Source of the DNA: Prevotellaceae bacterium
Lineage (GTDB): Bacteria > Bacteroidota > Bacteroidia > Bacteroidales > UBA932
Assembly: GCA_031266015.1 (NCBI GenBank)
Contig: JAISBU010000008.1
Span: 1 to 64,000, forward strand
Direction of reading: 5' to 3'
Length of the DNA: 64,000 bases
In this document: positions 34,963 to 43,946 of the stretch, in pieces
Layout of the letters: every line of letters starts with the position of its first letter
How positions within the stretch are numbered: position 1 is the first letter of the stretch
Notes under the pieces: model-generated
Seen by the model: the letters and a program-made list of their open reading frames with translations, nothing else
Told to the model about the DNA's origin: nothing
The model's database searches: none
Made by a program: the position numbers and the translations under genes

Positions 34963-36006
34963 TCAGTATCCCTTTCTCAAATCCAACACTGCCGGCAGGT
35001 GGTCGCTGATGCCGCCGTTGTATTTAAAACCATTGTAGGTTCGGTATGGTTTCTGGCCGGTGTATGCGTTGTCATTTTCCAACAGGTATGGGGCAAAGAA
35101 TATGCGATAAGCATTTGATATACAGTATATTGGTTCATTGACGTTGAGCAGATTACCCGAAACAAAAATGAGGTCGATCAGCTCCCATTTGCCTTGAAAT
35201 TTGATACTCCCAACACCCGACTTGTGAGCGGCTATTGCCAGATTATAAAGACTGTCGGGAGAATTGCCATCCAGGTTGTTCGAAGCACATAGCGCTTCCG
35301 CTACGCTTTTGCTGTCGGGTGTATCATTGAAATCTCCCATGACTACTATGTTTGCCCGCGTGGAGGAGTGAAGTAGCGAATCTGTGATTTTCCTCAACGT
35401 TTTTGCAGCTTCCATCCGGCTGGTTTCTGAAAATACGGCGCCTCCGTATTTTGATGGCATGTGGCACACCAGCACGTGTAGCGTATCAAGCTCATTTACA
35501 ACACCTTTTGCATATAGAATGTCTCTTGTTTTACGTCCGTTGGAAAGTGTTACAGGAAAGAATTTTCTGCCAAGCAGGTTGAAGGTTGATTTTTGGTAGA
35601 GTAAGGCTACATCTATACCTCGTCCATCGGGAGAATCTTGGTGAACAATGCCGTAGGGATATTTTGCCAGCGGCGTTTCGTATATGAGCCGGTTGAGCAC
35701 CCATCGGTTTTCCACCTCACAAAGCCCAATCAAGGCGGGGGGTGTAAGCTCGCCAACGGAGGCTATAACCTTGTATAGGTCTCCGGTTTTCTTTTCGAAC
35801 CTATTCCATGTCCAATGGTGAGAACCACTGGTTGAGTAATCTTTTGGAGGTAGAGGATCTAGGCTGTCTACCAAAGGCCAAAAGTAGTTCTCCGTGTTGT
35901 AAAACATGATGCGTACATCGCCTTCTGCCAGCGCTCTGTTTTGTGCGGGTAGCGCATGAACGAATAGCAGAATGAAAAATACTATGGAGGTGGTGATACG
36001 TTTCAT
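34963..36006 (-). CDS. Secreted endonuclease/exonuclease/phosphatase family protein
   Basis: A 347-residue EEP-fold protein with a signal peptide (residues 1-21, MKRITTSIVFFILLFVHALPAQN). Family motifs in order are IMFYNTENYF, IGLCEVENRWVLNRLIY (metal-binding Glu), VCHMPSKYGG (His), NIVVMGDFNDTPDS (Asp/Asn metal site) and the C-terminal NGGISDHLPAVLDL (Asp-His). It may act as a periplasmic or outer-surface nuclease or phosphodiesterase; the substrate is unknown. Bacteroidota often carry one such exported EEP protein. It ends about 170 bp from the rpoD terminator and lies just after the lipoprotein gene on the same strand. Confidence 0.88.
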   Translation of the reverse strand: MKRITTSIVFFILLFVHALPAQNRALAEGDVRIMFYNTENYFWPLVDSLDPLPPKDYSTSGSHHWTWNRFEKKTGDLYKVIASVGELTPPALIGLCEVENRWVLNRLIYETPLAKYPYGIVHQDSPDGRGIDVALLYQKSTFNLLGRKFFPVTLSNGRKTRDILYAKGVVNELDTLHVLVCHMPSKYGGAVFSETSRMEAAKTLRKITDSLLHSSTRANIVVMGDFNDTPDSKSVAEALCASNNLDGNSPDSLYNLAIAAHKSGVGSIKFQGKWELIDLIFVSGNLLNVNEPIYCISNAYRIFFAPYLLENDNAYTGQKPYRTYNGFKYNGGISDHLPAVLDLRKGY

Positions 36007-36055
36007 TGCAAATGGTTACGATACGGTTGAAGGTGTATTGGGAGGTTTGATAATG

Positions 36056-37402
36056 CTATTTTGGCTTGTAAGTGTAAGCTCCGACATCATTGCTACTGCG
36101 GTAATTTCCATCTAAATCTAGTGGATATAACGCGCTAATTTCATTGGTTCCTATGCCAATAGCAGGAGAGTCGGACTTCAAATGGAAATCATCTTTGAGA
36201 GCATTTACAAAATTTGGATTATCTCTGTAAATGGACTTGTAGTGGCTGGTGTCTGAAGTATTAAAGCTGCTTGATAATTTGAGAATACAATGGTCAAATG
36301 TATAGCTATTCAAGCCGGATTCAATGTTGAGTTCTGTCTGGTTATTACCATAAATAATACATCCGGCAAATAGTGAATTTGCAAGTGGATATTTGCCGTT
36401 GCTTAACGATACCAGCTCTACAAAACGAGAATATGGGGAACCTATAGTGCTGTTGTACACCTGATATGTGCCGCCCTTTAGCAGCAGGGCGTTACGTGAA
36501 GCGCTGGCAAATAGTGAATTTGCTATTTGCAGGTAAGCGCCGTTGCTTTGCAACCCAATGTTAGCATGCTTTACAATGGTGTTGTTTATTTTTAGCTGCA
36601 CTTGGGCGGTATTTAGCTGTAGCGTATCTTCCACTACAATAGCGTTAGCTGCTCCGGAAATTTCGGCAAAGGTAATGGCGTTGTTTGTGCTGGTAGAGCT
36701 GAAGTATAACCCATTCCATTGGCTGCTTAGATTCGCATACCATTCTTCGTTTGCACGAATATAGGTAAGCCTCGCGCGACTTTCGCTAGTACCCGTAATT
36801 AGGAGGGTGCCATGTACATTAAGCCCGCAGTTTTTGCCAAAATAAAGCGTTGCGCTGTCGGCAATGTTGGCGCTATTGCCCATGGCAACGGAGGTGGTCT
36901 TTACTATGAGGTAAGGCTTTTCGGAGGTAAAGGTATAGTTGTTGGGTAGCACGCTGTCGCTAATTACGATGCACTCTTGTCCGTAAGATTTTACCAGTAG
37001 GTATTGCTTGCTGGCGCCAAGCTTAAAAAGGATGGAATCGATGTTGAGTAGCGCCTGATTTTGCTTGACCTCCACAAATATGTACATGCTGTCTTTCTTT
37101 GCCAGCTTCACATTGTCGATTGAAACTCCGGAACGTCCATCAACATTCATCACAAATGGAGAAGCGGCGCCACGTAGTAGCATAACCTGGTCAATTTTTA
37201 AGTTTGTGTTGCTTCGGTTATGTACGGTAAGCTGGTAGGTGGTGGAGCCGAGAGGTGCAAATATAGTATCGAAGTTGAGCTCGTCCAGGGAAAATTTCAG
37301 CATAACGTCGCTATCCGAAATATAGTCGTTTTTTTCGCAAGAGCAGAGTAGCGCAACCGCTATGCAGATGAGGCCAAAGGTGTATTTTGCGATAGAGGAC
37401 AT
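36056..37402 (-). CDS. Lipoprotein with Ig-like and parallel beta-helix domains
   Basis: A 448-residue lipoprotein; LLCSC at residues 18-22 is a good lipobox. Residues about 35-150 look like an Ig-like sandwich (LDELNFDTIFAPLGSTTYQLTVHNRSNTNLKIDQV). Residues about 165-400 carry short beta-rungs typical of a right-handed beta-helix (SATLYFGKNCGLNVHGTLLITGT; KHANIGLQSNGAYLQIANSLFA). The C-terminus DLDGNYRSSNDVGAYTYKPK is the choice-of-anchor Q motif. It is probably displayed on the cell surface. I recall related Bacteroidales lipoproteins of unknown function. The EEP gene is 50 bp downstream; a TAnnTTTG box is 78 bp upstream. Confidence 0.78.
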   Translation of the reverse strand: MSSIAKYTFGLICIAVALLCSCEKNDYISDSDVMLKFSLDELNFDTIFAPLGSTTYQLTVHNRSNTNLKIDQVMLLRGAASPFVMNVDGRSGVSIDNVKLAKKDSMYIFVEVKQNQALLNIDSILFKLGASKQYLLVKSYGQECIVISDSVLPNNYTFTSEKPYLIVKTTSVAMGNSANIADSATLYFGKNCGLNVHGTLLITGTSESRARLTYIRANEEWYANLSSQWNGLYFSSTSTNNAITFAEISGAANAIVVEDTLQLNTAQVQLKINNTIVKHANIGLQSNGAYLQIANSLFASASRNALLLKGGTYQVYNSTIGSPYSRFVELVSLSNGKYPLANSLFAGCIIYGNNQTELNIESGLNSYTFDHCILKLSSSFNTSDTSHYKSIYRDNPNFVNALKDDFHLKSDSPAIGIGTNEISALYPLDLDGNYRSSNDVGAYTYKPK

Positions 37403-37479
37403 GAAATTTTTTGGCTTGTTTTTTTAATTTTTTATGCCTGAATATAGTCTTGTACTCTGGACATCAAGGCTGTATACTG

Positions 37480-37487
37480 CAAAGATA
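37480..37487 (-). promoter_or_regulatory. -7 promoter box for the 36056-37402 lipoprotein
   Basis: The minus strand reads TATCTTTG, an exact TAnnTTTG match 78 bp before the ATG at 37402, followed by CAGTATA. Confidence 0.4.
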
Positions 37488-37597
37488 GCTAAATAGTACC
37501 AAGTCTGCAACGCCTCTTTTGTATGGCTGATTTTAATAGCTTACTTTGTATGGAAATTCTAAGTAATTCGCGGTTAATTTATACTCAAAAATACAAG

Positions 37598-38368
37598 ATG
37601 AAGAGGTTGTTTTTCTTTGCGTTGAGCTTGGTGATGCTTGCATCTTGTCATCAACGTGCACAGAAGGCTGCTACAATGTCGGCTATGCTTATGAGCGGCA
37701 GCTGGGTATGCGCTGATGTGATTGATGCTATTGTTGATGCTAAGTCAACCAAAGCGCTACGGGAGTTCCCGCCCTATACGGAGTTGTCCTTTGTGCGGGA
37801 TTCTGCTAAGCTGATGGCGGTAAATGGGCAAATAGAGCAAGTCCAGTTGACGTATACCGGCGTAGGAAATAAGATCAGCATTCGTGAGTGTGACGGAGGG
37901 GAAGACATGGTGCTCACCTTGGAGAATGATTCGGTGATGGTGTTTTATGACGAGCTGAACAACAAGCGCTGGCAGTATGTAAAAGCTTCGCCCTTGCTAA
38001 TTTCCGAGGCGCACGGATTTAAGGAGGGTTTTGTTAATACGTTGAATTACAGATTGTTATCAGGCGATTATGCGGTTATCGATTTGGAAACGGATAAGCG
38101 TTATGATGTAATGTGGAAACCTAACGGCTTCATATACGGAAGTCCCAATTTTACTCGCTACATGCTATGCTTCAGTGGAGATTGCATGAATTTCTCAACA
38201 GACGTCAGCTTAGTTCAGTTTTTTTCGGATGATAACGCAGGAGAATTTTATGGATGGACGGTAGAGGGTGGTGTGTTGAGCTTATACAGCTTGCGTACGG
38301 TCAATCAGCAAGATGAGATGACGGAGTATGTGGCCGATCGTAAGCTATTCGAACTGCGTAAGAAGTAG
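37598..38368 (+). CDS. Small lipoprotein of unknown function
   Basis: A 256-residue lipoprotein from the ATG at 37598. A longer frame starts at 37523 (25 extra codons), but MKRLFFFALSLVMLASC is a perfect lipoprotein signal with Cys17, so the internal start is preferred. The mature protein has alternating strands (GSWVCADVIDAIVDA; VQLTYTGVGNKISIRECDGGEDMVLTLENDSVMVF; NEVKLF-like end KLFELRKK), resembling Bacteroidota lipocalin-like proteins (GSWxxxxxIDA start). The family is not assigned. It is followed after 29 bp by lemA on the same strand. Confidence 0.7.
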   Translation: MKRLFFFALSLVMLASCHQRAQKAATMSAMLMSGSWVCADVIDAIVDAKSTKALREFPPYTELSFVRDSAKLMAVNGQIEQVQLTYTGVGNKISIRECDGGEDMVLTLENDSVMVFYDELNNKRWQYVKASPLLISEAHGFKEGFVNTLNYRLLSGDYAVIDLETDKRYDVMWKPNGFIYGSPNFTRYMLCFSGDCMNFSTDVSLVQFFSDDNAGEFYGWTVEGGVLSLYSLRTVNQQDEMTEYVADRKLFELRKK

Positions 38369-38397
38369 ATTCATGTTGATTTATAAAATATAGAAAA

Positions 38398-38976
38398 ATG
38401 AGAAAGTTACAAGTTTTTATGGTTGTGGTCGTGGCGGCTTTAATGAGTTCTTGCTCGTTGTACAACCGTCCGGTGGAGTTGGAGGAAAAGGTTGCTGAGG
38501 CGTGGTCTCAGGTGGAAAACCAGTACCAACGCCGTTCGGATTTGATTCCGAACTTGGTTGAAACAGTAAAAGGATACACTAAGCATGAGCAGGAAACGTT
38601 GACAGCGGTGATGGATGCACGGGCCAAGGCTACTCAAGTAACAATTGCGGCAGAGCATTTGGATGATGCCAGCGTAAAGAAATTTCAGCAGGCTCAAGCT
38701 CAGGTTACTTCTGCGCTGGGGCGCCTGATGGCGGTGGCTGAAAACTATCCGAATCTGAAGGCTAACCAGAACTTTTTGGAGCTACAGGCTCAGCTTGAGG
38801 GTACAGAAAATCGAATTGCTGTTGCCCGTAAAAATTTTAATGAAGCCGTAAGGGAGTACAATACTTTTATTCGTCGTTTCCCCAATAACATATTCGCAGG
38901 AATGTTCGGCTTCCAAGCTAAAGGTTATTTTGAGGCAGAACAAGGTGCGGATAAGGCTCCAAAGGTACAGTTTTAA
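38398..38976 (+). CDS. lemA: LemA family protein
   Basis: A 192-residue LemA protein. An N-terminal signal or lipobox (residues 1-20, MRKLQVFMVVVVAALMSSCS) precedes VAEAWSQVENQYQRRSDLIPNLVETVKGYTKHEQETL, then LTAVMDARAKATQVT, ENYPNLKANQNFLELQAQLEGTENRIAVARKNFNEAVREYNTFIRRFP, which is the LemA core. The family forms a helical bundle at the envelope. Its neighbour is a TPM-domain protein; the pair lemA-ygcG/TPM is common, and the two are thought to act together at the membrane, with an unknown mechanism. Confidence 0.93.
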   Translation: MRKLQVFMVVVVAALMSSCSLYNRPVELEEKVAEAWSQVENQYQRRSDLIPNLVETVKGYTKHEQETLTAVMDARAKATQVTIAAEHLDDASVKKFQQAQAQVTSALGRLMAVAENYPNLKANQNFLELQAQLEGTENRIAVARKNFNEAVREYNTFIRRFPNNIFAGMFGFQAKGYFEAEQGADKAPKVQF

Positions 38977-39044
38977 GTATCATTTTACCAGCTGCCGGTG
39001 ATCAATAAATCTTGTTGTTACGGGTAGCTGGCAACTGGTAAGCT

Positions 39045-39794
39045 ATGCGGATTATTACGTTTATATTTTCATTTCTGCTGAGTGTTGCGGTGTGGGGGCA
39101 AAATTTGCCGAAGCCTATGCAACCTCCTCGGCTTGTAAATGATTTTGCGCAGCTGTTGACGCCTGCCGAGCAACAGCTGTTGGAGCAAAAGTTGAGAGCG
39201 TACCATGATAGTACTTCTACTCAGGTGTACGTTATAACAGCTGCAGAGACCGAAGGCTATACGTTGGCACAGCTTTCTCCGGAATTTTTTAAGCAGTGGG
39301 GAATCGGACAGAAGGGGCAGGATAATGGTGTACTGATCTTGATAAAACCAAAGTTGGAACATGAATTCGGCGAGGTGTTTATTGGTACGGGTTACGGGAT
39401 GGAGGGTGTGCTGCCCGATGTCTACTGCAAGCGAATTATTGAGCAGGTGATTATTCCCAACTTTAAGAACGGTAATACGTACAGGGGAATTGATATGGCG
39501 GTTGATGCTGTAATATCCTATGCATCAGGCGAGTACAAAGGTAAGCTGCAGGGTGAATCAGATTTTATGGAAGCATTGCCGTGGTTGCTCATATTTGTGG
39601 TGCTGGTTATTATTTTTGTTCGTAACGCCAATAACAAGGGCAAAGGAGGAGGAAAATCCGGAGGTGGCGGAATACCCTTTATTTTTCCGATTGGCTTTGG
39701 GGGCGGACACTCCAGTGGTGGCTCGTTTGGTGGCGGCTTCGGCGGTGGCGGTGGTGGCCGCTCCGGCGGCGGCGGCGCAGGGGGACGGTGGTAG
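39045..39794 (+). CDS. TPM-domain membrane protein (YgcG/DUF477)
   Basis: A 249-residue protein with a signal peptide (MRIITFIFSFLLSVAVWGQN), a TPM/DUF477 domain at about residues 28-165 (VNDFAQLLTPAEQQLLEQKLRAYHDSTSTQVYVIT; TLAQLSPEFFKQWGIGQKGQDNGVLILIKP; FIGTGYGMEGVLPD), a membrane helix around residues 180-195 (LPWLLIFVVLVIIFV) and a Gly/Ser-rich tail of about 50 residues ending GGRW. This is the standard TPM layout. Its partner lemA lies 68 bp upstream. A strong terminator follows. Confidence 0.9.
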   Translation: MRIITFIFSFLLSVAVWGQNLPKPMQPPRLVNDFAQLLTPAEQQLLEQKLRAYHDSTSTQVYVITAAETEGYTLAQLSPEFFKQWGIGQKGQDNGVLILIKPKLEHEFGEVFIGTGYGMEGVLPDVYCKRIIEQVIIPNFKNGNTYRGIDMAVDAVISYASGEYKGKLQGESDFMEALPWLLIFVVLVIIFVRNANNKGKGGGKSGGGGIPFIFPIGFGGGHSSGGSFGGGFGGGGGGRSGGGGAGGRW

Positions 39795-39815
39795 TTTTTT
39801 TAGCGATGAATAAAC

Positions 39816-39857
39816 AAAAAGTGGTTGTTGAATAAGCTATAACAACCACTTTTTTTA
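39816..39857 (+). terminator. Rho-independent terminator after the TPM gene
   Basis: AAAAAGTGGTTGTT pairs with AACAACCACTTTTT (14 bp) around an 11-nt loop, and the T-run continues. It lies between two convergent transcription units (TPM gene and rsmG) and could serve both. Confidence 0.85.
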
Positions 39858-39933
39858 TTATCTATAGCTATCGGTTAAAATCCTGCAATTTTATTGCAGC
39901 GACTTTCAGCTTTTACAAACGTACGTAGCGCCT

Positions 39934-40563
39934 TTACCTCTTCACGTAAACCACTTTTTTTGTTTCGAAAAAATCTTCGGAAAAAAAGTCGGAAATATTG
40001 AACAGGTCAACTTTCTGTTTTACAGATTTTAGTTCTTCTGTTAAATCTCCTCCTTTGAGGTAGAGTAGGCCGTTGGGGAGATTGCTGTTATTTCCGGTAG
40101 AGATTTTGTTCCAAATCCAGCTCATAAATGTTGGTAAATCCGTTACGGCACGACTTACTACAAAATCGAAATTTTGGCGTAGTTCCTCAGCCCTGATTTG
40201 CTGTGCATGCACATTGCTCAATCCCAATGATTGAGCAACTTCTGCTACCACCTTAATTTTTTTCCCGATAGAATCTACCAGCATAAAAGAACACTGAGGA
40301 AACATGATGGCAAGCGGTATTCCCGGGAATCCTCCGCCAGTACCTGCGTCCAAAATTTTTGTTCCGGAAGCAAAGGTGGCAACTTTGGCAATAGCTAAGG
40401 AGTGCAGCACATGGCGTGTGGGAAGCTCTTCAATGTCTTTGCGGGAAACCACGTTTATTCGTTCATTCCAGTAGCTATATAGCTCCGGCAGCTTGGCAAA
40501 TTGCTCCTGCTGCCGTGTGGTGAGATTTGAGAAATATTTTGAAACGATTGGTAGCTCGGACAT
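39934..40563 (-). CDS. rsmG: 16S rRNA (guanine-N7)-methyltransferase RsmG
   Basis: A 209-residue class I methyltransferase that methylates G527 of 16S rRNA. The family N-terminus is FAKLPELYSYWNERINVVSRKDIEELPTRHVLHSLAI, followed by the SAM-binding motif ILDAGTGGGFPGIPLAIMFP and the core FDFVVSRAVTDLPTFMSWI. Length is normal (about 205-240). It starts 5 bp after the end of the ECF sigma gene on the same strand. Confidence 0.95.
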   Translation of the reverse strand: MSELPIVSKYFSNLTTRQQEQFAKLPELYSYWNERINVVSRKDIEELPTRHVLHSLAIAKVATFASGTKILDAGTGGGFPGIPLAIMFPQCSFMLVDSIGKKIKVVAEVAQSLGLSNVHAQQIRAEELRQNFDFVVSRAVTDLPTFMSWIWNKISTGNNSNLPNGLLYLKGGDLTEELKSVKQKVDLFNISDFFSEDFFETKKVVYVKR

Positions 40564-40568
40564 GATTC

Positions 40569-41150
40569 TTATTTTTTATCACCTGAATTGCCTAATACCA
40601 GCTTTATGAGCTGCTCTTTGGCACGAAACAGCTGAGTTTTTACTGTGCCAATGGGCATGTTCAACTTCTCCGCAATTTCTTCATAGGCAAACTCATTCAT
40701 GTATCGCATTTCTACCATAGTGCGGTACGGAAGCTTTAGCTTATCAAGCACTGCTTTTGCCAACGCAATATTTTGCTCGGCAATCATACTTTCTTCAGGA
40801 TTCGGGGTAGTATTTTGCGCGTTGAACTCGTCATTTTCCACCATCTTATCGATAGATACGAGGTTGTTTTTACGCTTACGCATAAAATCTATGCAGCAGT
40901 TATTCGCAATGGTATACAACCATGTGCTGAAAACCGCGAAATCGCTATTGTAGGTGTGGATATTGGCAAATGCTTTGGTAAAAGTTAGCTGCGCCAGATC
41001 TTCGGCATCAGCATTATTACCCAAGCGTTTTTTTAGCTGTTTAAAAACTCCGGCATGGTGGCGCTGCATAAGGGCTCTAAAGGCCTTTTGATCGCCCTTT
41101 TTCGCCTGCTCAATCCACAGCAATTCACCTTTTGGAAATTGCGCTGCCAT
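40569..41150 (-). CDS. ECF RNA polymerase sigma factor (RpoE-like)
   Basis: A 193-residue ECF sigma factor. Region 2 contains MQRHHAGVFKQLKKRLGNNADAEDLAQLTFTKAFANI, then FAVFSTWLYTIANNCCIDFMRKRKNN. Region 4 has LPYRTMVEMRYMNEFAYEEIAEKLNMPIGTVKTQLFRAKEQLIKL with the helix-turn-helix. No anti-sigma gene is adjacent, so its control is not visible. It overlaps the upstream glycosyltransferase by one base and is followed by rsmG after 5 bp, so three genes form one unit. Similar stand-alone ECF factors occur throughout Bacteroidota. Confidence 0.93.
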   Translation of the reverse strand: MAAQFPKGELLWIEQAKKGDQKAFRALMQRHHAGVFKQLKKRLGNNADAEDLAQLTFTKAFANIHTYNSDFAVFSTWLYTIANNCCIDFMRKRKNNLVSIDKMVENDEFNAQNTTPNPEESMIAEQNIALAKAVLDKLKLPYRTMVEMRYMNEFAYEEIAEKLNMPIGTVKTQLFRAKEQLIKLVLGNSGDKK

Positions 41151-42316
41151 TATTTTATACGTTTAATTTTATGCAGGTTGGGGCGGGCAATGGCAATAAC
41201 CAGCATAAGTAGCGGCGAGTATAAATCGTAGGCCATGAGTCCCCAAAACAATTTTCGTTCTTGTAATCTCACCTGTGCGCGACGGTATACTGCTACACGT
41301 GATATCAGGCGTATGAGCATGAACAACGTCAACCCTGACAGCATGATCAGGCTATTGAAAAGAGTAGCGTACGCTATTAAAGTTGCTGCTGACAGGTAGT
41401 AAAATATTCGGGAAAGAAGCTCAACGTTGATGCTTTTCCGGCCACGCTTACCCATGCTTAACAGTGACGCATACTGACAGCGCTGAAGGAACCATTGTCC
41501 GAATGTGAGGCGCTGTGTGCTGACAAGTATAGAGTCCGGATGCAGCATTACACTCGTATTTTCCGCATTGGCATTACGGCAAAGGAAGATGGTTTCTTCG
41601 CTGTTGGCGTAAGAGTGGTAGTTGGCAAAACCTTTGTTGCGGAAAAACATTCCCTGGCTGAAACCCATATTTTTTATGCTGGCACGGTACGGCTTGCCTA
41701 GCTTTGCCGCATTTAATGAGAATAGGGCTAAGTACAGAGAGTCTGCCCTTCGTATCTTGTCTACTCCACCTGCTCTGGGCTTGCTACGGCAGTATCCGAT
41801 AGCTGCCTCTGTTTTATCGGTAAAAGCCTGCTGCATAGTGGTTAACCATCGATTATTTTGAGGCTCACAATCGGCCTCCGTAAATAGAATACTGTCAAAG
41901 CGAGCCGCCTTGATGCCAATGGTCATGCCTAGCTTACGATCGTGCCGAAATTTTTTGTCGGGCTCAATGGCGCTTATTTGAAGGTTGCTATACTTGCGCT
42001 TTAGAGCGTGCAGCAACGCTTCGGTATCATCGGTAGAGCAGTCGTTTACCACAATAACCTCAAAGGTAGGGTAGTCCTGCTCTAAAAAGCGGGGCAGATT
42101 TTTTTCCAGGTTGCTGCGCTCATTAGTAGCACAGATGACAACAGATACCGGACGACGGTTGGCCGCAACGGGTTTGTTTTTGGCGGTAGCCCGCCTGAAT
42201 GGAAACCAGTAAAAATAGAGTTGAACAAAGATGCAAAGCGCAAAGAACGCAAGCAATGCAAGGATATATTCCGGAAACGAGAGGTACTCTAGTTCGTACA
42301 AAAGATCAAAATTCAC
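41150..42316 (-). CDS. Membrane-bound family 2 glycosyltransferase
   Basis: A 388-residue protein with an N-terminal membrane helix (residues 15-38, PEYILALLAFFALCIFVQLYFYW), a GT-A domain (PVSVVICATNERSNLEKNLPRFLEQDYPTFEVIVVNDCSTDDT; SILFTEADCEPQNN; acceptor region) and two or three helices near the C-terminus (ISRIFYYLSAATLIAYATLFNSLIML; LMAYDLYSPLLMLVIAIA). The topology resembles processive GT2 enzymes, but no QxxRW is seen (the region reads TFGQWFLQRCQYAS, so a QRCQYAS variant of the QxxRW type is possible). The product is not predictable. The gene precedes and overlaps the ECF sigma gene. Confidence 0.88.
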   Translation of the reverse strand: MNFDLLYELEYLSFPEYILALLAFFALCIFVQLYFYWFPFRRATAKNKPVAANRRPVSVVICATNERSNLEKNLPRFLEQDYPTFEVIVVNDCSTDDTEALLHALKRKYSNLQISAIEPDKKFRHDRKLGMTIGIKAARFDSILFTEADCEPQNNRWLTTMQQAFTDKTEAAIGYCRSKPRAGGVDKIRRADSLYLALFSLNAAKLGKPYRASIKNMGFSQGMFFRNKGFANYHSYANSEETIFLCRNANAENTSVMLHPDSILVSTQRLTFGQWFLQRCQYASLLSMGKRGRKSINVELLSRIFYYLSAATLIAYATLFNSLIMLSGLTLFMLIRLISRVAVYRRAQVRLQERKLFWGLMAYDLYSPLLMLVIAIARPNLHKIKRIK

Positions 42317-42456
42317 CGTGAGTAAGTTTATCGGTTGGAGGTGCTAAAACTTCTAATTTTGGTTTTGCTATGTATTTAATAATCAAAATAATATAAAATA
42401 CGTTGGCTTACCCAAAATGAGCATACAATTTTAGCAAAGATTTTGGAAATTCGCCC

Positions 42457-42464
42457 TATCTTTG
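42457..42464 (+). promoter_or_regulatory. -7 promoter box for tgt
   Basis: TATCTTTG matches TAnnTTTG exactly, 58 bp before the tgt start. TTTTGG 10 bases upstream is too close for a standard -33. Confidence 0.4.
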
Positions 42465-42521
42465 CATGGTTATCTTATACAATAACGGCAATGAGTTATT
42501 AACATATATATATTTTAACTT

Positions 42522-43658
42522 TTGGCACTTACGTTCGATCTTCAGCATACCGATACTGAAACGGCAGCCCGCTGTGGACAAATTCATACAGAACATGGCG
42601 AAATTTCTACGCCTATTTTTATGCCCGTAGGCACTGTGGCTACCGTTAAAGGAGTGTTTCATAGGGATTTAAAAGAGGAGGTGAGGGCAGAAATCATTCT
42701 TGGAAACACCTACCACCTGTATTTACGTCCCGGATTGGAGGTTCTGGAGGCCGCCGGAGGCTTGCACAAATTTTCGGCTTGGGATAGACCTGTTTTGACC
42801 GATAGTGGTGGTTATCAGGTGTTTTCGCTATCCAATACGCGCAAGCTAGCTGAAGAAGGCTGCGTTTTTCGCTCGCACATTGATGGCTCAAAGCATCTTT
42901 TTACTCCGGAAAATGTAGTGGATATTCAGCGTACTATTGGCGCTGACATTGTGATGGCGCTGGATGAATGTCCGCCTGGGACAGCGGAGTATGCTTATGC
43001 AAAAAAATCGTTAGGCCTTACCCAGCGATGGTTGGAGCGGGGTATAAAGCGTTTTGACGGCACAGCGCCAAAGTACGGCTATAGCCAAAGCTTTTTCCCG
43101 ATTGTGCAGGGTTGCGTATATCCGGATTTGCGCCGTGCGGCGGCGGAGCATGCCGCCAACCTGCAGCGCGAAGGCTACGCCATTGGCGGGCTTGCGGTGG
43201 GCGAACCCGCTGAGCGAATGTATGAAATGATTGAGGTGGTAAACCAAATTCTGCCGCAAAGTAAACCCCGCTACCTCATGGGCGTGGGAACTCCCGAAAA
43301 TATTCTGGAGGGCATTGCCCGGGGTGTGGATATGTTTGATTGTGTGATGCCTACGCGCAACGGACGCAATGGTATGCTGTTTACCTCAGAGGGAATTATA
43401 AACATACGTAACCAAAAGTGGGCAAAAGATTTTTCGCCTGTTGACCCAAATGGTGCTACCTTTGTAGATTCGGCGTACAGCCGTGCCTACCTGCGTCACC
43501 TGTTTGTATCAAAGGAAATGTTAGGCGCGCAGATTGCCAGCATGCATAATTTAGGTTTTTACCTGTGGCTGGTACAGCAGGCCCGTATGCATATTGCGGC
43601 GGGAACATTTGCCGCTTGGAAAAATGTTATGGTAAAGAAAGTAGCCGCCAGGCTTTAG
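42522..43658 (+). CDS. tgt: Queuine tRNA-ribosyltransferase (Tgt)
   Basis: A 378-residue Tgt that exchanges guanine 34 of tRNA Asp/Asn/His/Tyr anticodons for preQ1. Motifs are FMPVGTVATVKGV, LTDSGGYQVFSLS (catalytic Asp), ECPPGTAEY, FPIVQGCVYPDLR, GLAVGEPAERMYE and FDCVMPTRNGRNG (nucleophile Asp). The C-terminal CxCxxC zinc site of the E. coli enzyme is absent: the aligned region reads VDPNGATFVDSAYSRAYLRHLF. I believe this is a Bacteroidota trait. No ATG fits the family N-terminus, so TTG at 42522 is the start. Confidence 0.93.
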   Translation: MALTFDLQHTDTETAARCGQIHTEHGEISTPIFMPVGTVATVKGVFHRDLKEEVRAEIILGNTYHLYLRPGLEVLEAAGGLHKFSAWDRPVLTDSGGYQVFSLSNTRKLAEEGCVFRSHIDGSKHLFTPENVVDIQRTIGADIVMALDECPPGTAEYAYAKKSLGLTQRWLERGIKRFDGTAPKYGYSQSFFPIVQGCVYPDLRRAAAEHAANLQREGYAIGGLAVGEPAERMYEMIEVVNQILPQSKPRYLMGVGTPENILEGIARGVDMFDCVMPTRNGRNGMLFTSEGIINIRNQKWAKDFSPVDPNGATFVDSAYSRAYLRHLFVSKEMLGAQIASMHNLGFYLWLVQQARMHIAAGTFAAWKNVMVKKVAARL

Positions 43659-43946
43659 CCGGAAAGACATTCGATATCCCGTTAGGCATGGGCGCATAGC
43701 GGAAAATGACTGTCATTAGGCCGGAGGTTGCGGGTCTAGCCTGTAATGGCGTGAGTGTGCGTTGTTACCCTGAGCTTGTCGAAGGGTACGGCGTGGGAGT
43801 GGGAAAGGTCTCCGCCCTGTTTAATTCTCAGGATGTTAATTACTCGTACATTAGTTATATATGCTGATTAAAGGTTGCGGGAGTTGCATATTCTATAAAA
43901 TCCTTGTTTTATACAATTTACTCATATTTGAATAAAATTGTTTGAA
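43659..43946 (+). other. Intergenic DNA with a repeat palindrome, no supported gene
   Basis: Contains ACCCTGAGCTTGTCGAAGGGT, a common dispersed palindromic segment, at about 43780-43800. From about 43820 the composition turns AT-rich, marking the edge of the island. Confidence 0.5.

Noticed and set aside
34812-34976. 55-codon minus-strand open stretch (HFSFIKRIENALESFRWELE...) between rpoD and the EEP gene
   Set aside because: It looks protein-like but has no start codon and overlaps the EEP gene end; it could be a gene remnant but I cannot support it.
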